From Rubrobacter sp. (GTDB lineage: Bacteria > Actinomycetota > Rubrobacteria > Rubrobacterales > Rubrobacteraceae): DNA of 7,714 bases. Position numbers and translations under genes: made by a program. Under the pieces are notes generated by a model. It was given only the letters and a program-made list of their open reading frames with translations. It made no database searches and had not been told where the DNA came from. Shown one piece after another: positions 5,497 to 7,714 of the stretch (position 1 is the first letter of the stretch; the number at the start of each line of letters is the position of its first letter). Location of the stretch: the NCBI GenBank assembly GCA_019247245.1, contig JAFAPF010000162.1:1-7714 (forward strand), given 5' to 3'.

Positions 5497-5536
5497 GACG
5501 TCTGCATAAGGGGGACACACCGCAGACGCCTTTTGT
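5497..5536 (+). terminator. Terminator-like hairpin, plus strand
   Basis: CGTCTGC (5499-5505) pairs with GCAGACG (5522-5528), with one mismatch and a further G-C outside it, followed by TTTTGT. It lies between the plus-strand transposase-like ORF and the converging TipA-like gene, where a terminator is expected. The loop is long (16 bases), which weakens the call. Confidence 0.4.
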
Positions 5537-5564
5537 ACTTCCTTTGATATCGGCCAGCATGGGT

Positions 5565-6329
5565 CTAGCAGTCGGTACCGGCCAGGTTAGCGTTGGCGTA
5601 AGCCGCTTCCCTGATGAATAGGGCTAGGCCCGGGACTAGCGCATCATAGTGGGCCCGGAATCGCTCCTCGTTGAGGTACATATCAGTCAGCCCGCGGTGG
5701 ATGTCATAACTGCAGTCGTAGAACCAGCAGGTGATGTACTGGCGGTGCGCCTCGGCGGCAGCCAGGGCTTCGTCGCTATCCGGCGCCGAGCCTGCAGCGA
5801 GGGCTGCGGCGAGGTTTGCATGCACTTCCTCCTCCTCATACTTGATCTGTTGCCAATCTTCCTTGGTGTAGCTAGCGACACGGTGCTGGGACTGCCGGTA
5901 GGCCTTGGTGCCGCCCCAGCGTTGCTCTGCCTCCTCGCCGTAGTCCTCAGGGTGAAAGTCACCGAAGACCTCGAATCGCTCCTCCGGCGTTAGTCGTATA
6001 CCTATCGTCTGTGCCTCCATTTCTTAATCGATAACCTCGACCATCGCGCAACCGCTTGGTCCTCTCTGTCAGCAACTCACGCTGGCGGTGCAGGTGCCTA
6101 ACCACGTCAGTGCATGGGTCGTCCACGATAGTTGCGATCTCTTCCAAGGTGAACCTCAGTTCTCGGTAGAACAGGATCCGCTGCAGGCGCTCCAGATCGG
6201 CTTCTTCGTAGATGCGATAGCCAACCGCACTACGTCCGCTAGGTGATAGCAGCCCAATCTCGTCGTAGTGGTGCGACGTCCGGATCGTCACACCGGCGAG
6301 ACCTGCCACCTGCCCGCCGAGTAGCTCAC
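5565..6329 (-). pseudogene. TipA-like MerR-family drug-sensing activator, three lesions
   Basis: The MerR DNA-binding half (GLAGVTIRTSHHYDEIGLLS, then PSGRSAVGYRIYEEADLERL, a coiled coil ending RELLTERTKRLR) is followed by a TipAS antibiotic-recognition domain. That domain includes GIRLTPEERFEVFGDFHPED, SYTKEDWQQIK and CWFYDCSYDIHRGLTDMY, and ends at 5565. Family members activate multidrug-resistance promoters, including their own, on binding thiopeptides or other drugs. GTG 6327-6329 is the likely original start: it follows a near-perfect AAAGGAGGTGA and gives MSYSAG. One base is missing at about 6311-6314, restoring GQVAGLAG. About two bases (CG) are missing at 6045-6049 between RLR and the expected MVEVID. 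In the restored frame, TAA at 6024-6026 replaces the usual Tyr before EMEAQT. The TipAS half remains open from ATG 6018-6020 for 151 codons and could be made alone if translated, but it has no good ribosome binding site. The conserved Leu of 'RTLHHYDE' is Ser. Confidence 0.85.
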
Positions 6330-6332
6330 GAG

Positions 6333-6343
6333 TCACCTCCTTT
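6333..6343 (-). promoter_or_regulatory. Near-perfect Shine-Dalgarno of the TipA-like gene
   Basis: The minus strand reads AAAGGAGGTGA, complementary to almost the whole anti-Shine-Dalgarno, ending 3 bases before GTG 6329. It points to the GTG-AGC-TAC start (MSY) rather than upstream codons in the currently open frame, and so reveals the N-terminal frameshift. Confidence 0.65.
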
Positions 6344-6350
6344 GCATCGA

Positions 6351-6381
6351 AATATAAAGCCTCACGCAACGTCAGGGTCAA
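6351..6381 (-). promoter_or_regulatory. MerR-type promoter with 19-bp spacer
   Basis: On the minus strand, TTGACC (6376-6381) and TATATT (6351-6356) are separated by exactly 19 bp. That over-long spacing is the hallmark of promoters activated by MerR-family proteins through DNA untwisting. Transcription would start near 6344, just upstream of the ribosome binding site. It fits autoregulation of the TipA-like gene. Confidence 0.7.
6360..6376. promoter_or_regulatory. Predicted operator for the TipA-like regulator
   Basis: Within the spacer, plus-strand CCTCACG-CAA-CGTCAGG is a 7-3-7 inverted repeat with a single mismatch. Operators of MerR-family activators are dyads lying in the spacer between -35 and -10, exactly as here. 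Confidence 0.6.
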
Positions 6382-6464
6382 TAGACTACCTGTGCCGAAG
6401 GCTAGTGCATCTGATGGAAGCTGTCAGCAAGGCGCTAGATACAATAACCACCTAAGATACACGT

Positions 6465-6602
6465 GTACTCCCGAATATACAAAGCAAGGCTGCCAAAGCC
6501 CTTGAGGACACCTTCTCGCAAGCTACTGCTGCCATCGCCTCTGACAAGAGCATCGAGCTTCTCTTTGCTGTCGATTTTTGTATTTTTGCAGGTATTTTAT
6601 GA
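6465..6602 (+). pseudogene. Tyrosine recombinase (integrase) C-terminal remnant
   Basis: The plus-strand frame reads VLPNIQSKAAKALEDTFSQA and continues to TGA 6600-6602. The pattern 'Y-x-H-V/L-LPxMQ-x-x-AAxALEDTFS' is the C-terminal tail of phage-type tyrosine recombinases, just after the catalytic Tyr. Immediately upstream, AGATACACGTG could be a shortened remnant of the 'R-Y-x-H-V' codons, giving RY-[H]V-LPNIQ after small deletions. All upstream catalytic residues (R, H-x-x-R) are gone, and upstream sequence belongs to the TipA promoter region. The last part (ELLFAVDFCIFAGIL) is probably not original coding. The remnant ends within about ten bases of a tRNA-Leu remnant, which strengthens the reading. 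The identification rests on roughly 20 residues and should be taken as probable, not proven. Confidence 0.45.
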
Positions 6603-6605
6603 TGT

Positions 6606-6675
6606 CATGAAGGTAGGACTCAAACTCACACCCCCCGAAGGGAACCTGATTTTGAGTCCTAGCCAGTTCGTGTAT
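6606..6675 (-). pseudogene. tRNA-Leu(CAA) remnant, 3' half
   Basis: The minus strand contains the anticodon loop CTCAAAA (6650-6656, anticodon CAA at 6652-6654) and the 3' anticodon-stem strand TCAGG. A class II variable arm follows (CCC-TTCG-GGG core, about 6630-6644), then a T arm GTGAGTTTGAGTCCTAC (6613-6629) with one mismatch. Beyond the anticodon loop the 5' stem strand does not pair properly and the D arm is reduced to a trace (CGAACTGGC, 6662-6670). The acceptor cannot pair. So it is a broken leucine tRNA, not a functional gene. The retained 3' half is what integration into a tRNA gene leaves behind. Confidence 0.6.
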
Positions 6676-6826
6676 CGTTGTTATTGGTTGCTTGAAAATT
6701 GGCCTATCTAAGTCGAATAATTCCGTATGAAGTTACTCATTGTTCACTGTTGTTTGTGGCAGGTTGGTGTATTAATTGGTGTAGTTAGGGTGCGCCGGGT
6801 TCGGTGTCCGGTAAGCGGAGGAGGGT

Positions 6827-7020
6827 AAGGTCCTACTGGCAGACGACCACACGATCCACAAGGAGCTTGCGGGGACGCTAGCCTCATCTCACGGGGATGA
6901 AGTGGGAGGTGGTGGACAAGATGAGCACCGTCCGGAGAAGAGGCTGTTGCCCTGGCTCAGGAAAAGAATCCCGACGTGATGATCATGCGATAAGACCCTC
7001 AAGCAGGCAAAGGACACCTC
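6827..7020 (+). pseudogene. Response-regulator receiver-domain remnant
   Basis: KVLLADDHTIHKELAGTLAS from 6827 shows the paired acidic residues (DD, codons 6842-6847) and 'DDHTIxxxxLAxxL' of NarL/LuxR-type receivers. After a frame break, SGEEAVALAQEKNPDVMIM (6931-6987) gives the phosphoacceptor Asp (codon 6973-6975) in its usual 'NPDVVIM' context. A third frame yields LKQAKDT. At least three indels and stop codons separate these pieces, and the beta-4/beta-5 part and DNA-binding domain are missing. GGAGGAGG at 6817-6824 is probably the old ribosome binding site. It formerly relayed a sensor kinase signal to transcription; it is certainly inactive as read here. Nothing recognisable follows up to 7227. 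Confidence 0.7.
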
Positions 7021-7227
7021 AAGGGCATAACCCACGAGCAGTTATTGTTTGGATGGATGCTTAAACCAAGACGATTCTCTGAGAAGCCCGTCCTTCTCGG
7101 CGATTCGGTTACAAGGGCAACCTTAACATCCTAATGGTGTGATAGAGTCAGCAAACATTACTGAGACTTTTGCTGCGTCTTCACGAGCCTCCTGTGGTCG
7201 CGTTGGGTGGCAGGAAGGATTTTGTGA

Positions 7228-7581
7228 ATGACAAAGATCATCGTGCGCCTCGAAGGGCACTACGAAGTCAAAGAAGCCCTATTTAGCAGAAGCTATGAGT
7301 GGCATCCGGCCTACGTCACCATCAAGTGCGACTGCGGCGAGGAGCTGACCTTGTCTAGCACTACCAGCTCTGCTGCATCTAGCTGCCAGTGTGGTACCGA
7401 CCACAGCGCCATTATCCAGGATATCCAAGCACGAGAAGGGCGCTTGAGGGGTGAGGTCACCTACCCCTGGCAATACGATGCCAAAGAGCAAGCACAACAG
7501 CACTTGCACGACGAGGCCGCTTATCCTGAGAGCTCACCGTGGCGCTATAATGACGTTACCTCGCCCAACAACCATGTATAA
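7228..7581 (+). CDS. Small protein with paired CxC motifs, 117 aa
   Basis: ATG 7228 is preceded by GGAAGGA at 7213-7219, 8 bases away. The first 33 residues are strand-rich (MTKIIVRLEGHYEVKEALFS, then YEWHPAYVTIK). Cys34-x-Cys36-Gly and Cys53-x-Cys55-Gly are separated by a Ser/Thr-rich strand, forming a compact zinc-ribbon-like knuckle (CDCGEELTL..CQCGTDH). The C-terminal half is charged and helical (IIQDIQAREGRLRGEV), then rich in aromatic and acidic residues (HPWQYD-like, SPWRYNDV). I do not recognise a named family; the impression of similar Rubrobacter hypotheticals is from memory. A metal-binding structural role is inferred from the four cysteines. It overlaps the next gene by 8 bases, so the two are co-transcribed and probably act together. 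The reading frame is clean, unlike the relics before it. Confidence 0.65.
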   Translation: MTKIIVRLEGHYEVKEALFSRSYEWHPAYVTIKCDCGEELTLSSTTSSAASSCQCGTDHSAIIQDIQAREGRLRGEVTYPWQYDAKEQAQQHLHDEAAYPESSPWRYNDVTSPNNHV

Positions 7582-7714
7582 ACTACGCTCCGAGGGCTGG
7601 GAAGATCGTACGTGGGACCAAGAAGCGTGGAGTGAACCGGAAGCCATTCGGCTCTTGGAGGAGGCCGGCGAGCGAGTGGCGGCGTTTGAGGCAATGGGGG
7701 CACGGATGCTGAAG
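7574..7714 (+). CDS. Acidic helical protein, 5' part (runs off the window)
   Basis: ATG 7574 lies inside the end of the preceding gene (its TAA is 7579-7581), an 8-base overlap that suggests translational coupling; no separate Shine-Dalgarno is visible. The 47 codons in the window read MYKLRSEGWEDRTWDQEAWS, then EPEAIRLLEEAGERVAAFEA, then MGARMLK, with no stop before the edge. After a short Trp-rich, acidic N-terminus the sequence becomes a regular amphipathic helix. I do not recognise a family. Clean coding character and tight overlap make it a likely partner of the double-CxC protein. Confidence 0.55.
   Translation, partial: MYKLRSEGWEDRTWDQEAWSEPEAIRLLEEAGERVAAFEAMGARMLK

Noticed and set aside
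5649..5993. 114-codon plus-strand frame and a second minus-strand frame over the TipAS domain
   Set aside because: Shadows of the clearly homologous TipAS domain on the minus strand.
6463..6711. 82-codon plus-strand open frame
   Set aside because: It runs across the integrase tail in a different frame and straight through the tRNA-Leu remnant, so it is spurious.

Overview
The window reads as a decayed, gene-poor accessory region of a bacterial chromosome, most likely from an actinobacterium. The TipA-type MerR regulator, the LuxR-type receiver remnant and several small hypotheticals feel Rubrobacter-like. That lineage guess rests on remembered protein style, not on a search. Base composition looks roughly balanced by eye, lower than I would expect for typical Rubrobacter. 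Intact-looking genes are short (53-117 codons) and separated by long stretches without convincing genes.

Layout. Positions 1-509 (minus strand) hold two truncated relics in tandem: a family A DNA polymerase fragment carrying motif A, running off the left edge, and the N-terminal part of an alpha/beta hydrolase with one frameshift. Positions 510-1016 hold nothing recognisable. Positions 1017-2249 (plus) carry a small unknown protein, a DUF1330-type protein, a MazG-like nucleotide pyrophosphohydrolase and a possible coupled 32-residue ORF. Positions 2289-2638 hold a phasin-like helical protein broken by a one-base frameshift. Positions 3009-3273 (minus) contain an open frame without a start codon. 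Positions 3329-3592 (minus) encode a coiled-coil protein preceded by a repeated ACCACTT motif. Positions 3593-4192 are intergenic and rich in inverted repeats. Positions 4193-4354 (minus) encode a 53-residue Ala/Arg-rich protein with an internal perfect 26-bp palindrome.

Positions 4743-4950 hold a degraded helical ORF. Positions 4958-5391 look like a small element bounded by TAGTGCCTAA inverted ends and carrying a frameshifted ORF resembling the N-terminus of IS1634-type transposases. Positions 5565-6381 (minus) are a TipA-like MerR gene whose promoter, operator and ribosome binding site look good but whose reading frame carries three lesions. Its C-terminal drug-binding TipAS domain is still open. 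Positions 6465-6675 pair a tyrosine-recombinase C-terminal remnant with a minus-strand tRNA-Leu(CAA) remnant, the classic edge of an integrated element. Positions 6827-7020 are a heavily degraded response-regulator receiver domain. Positions 7228-7714 carry two overlapping plus-strand genes, a double-CxC protein and an acidic helical protein cut by the window end.

Together this looks like old island or plasmid-derived DNA in which regulators and mobile genes decay by small indels, while a handful of small ORFs stay open. I see no complete defence, biosynthetic or CRISPR system.
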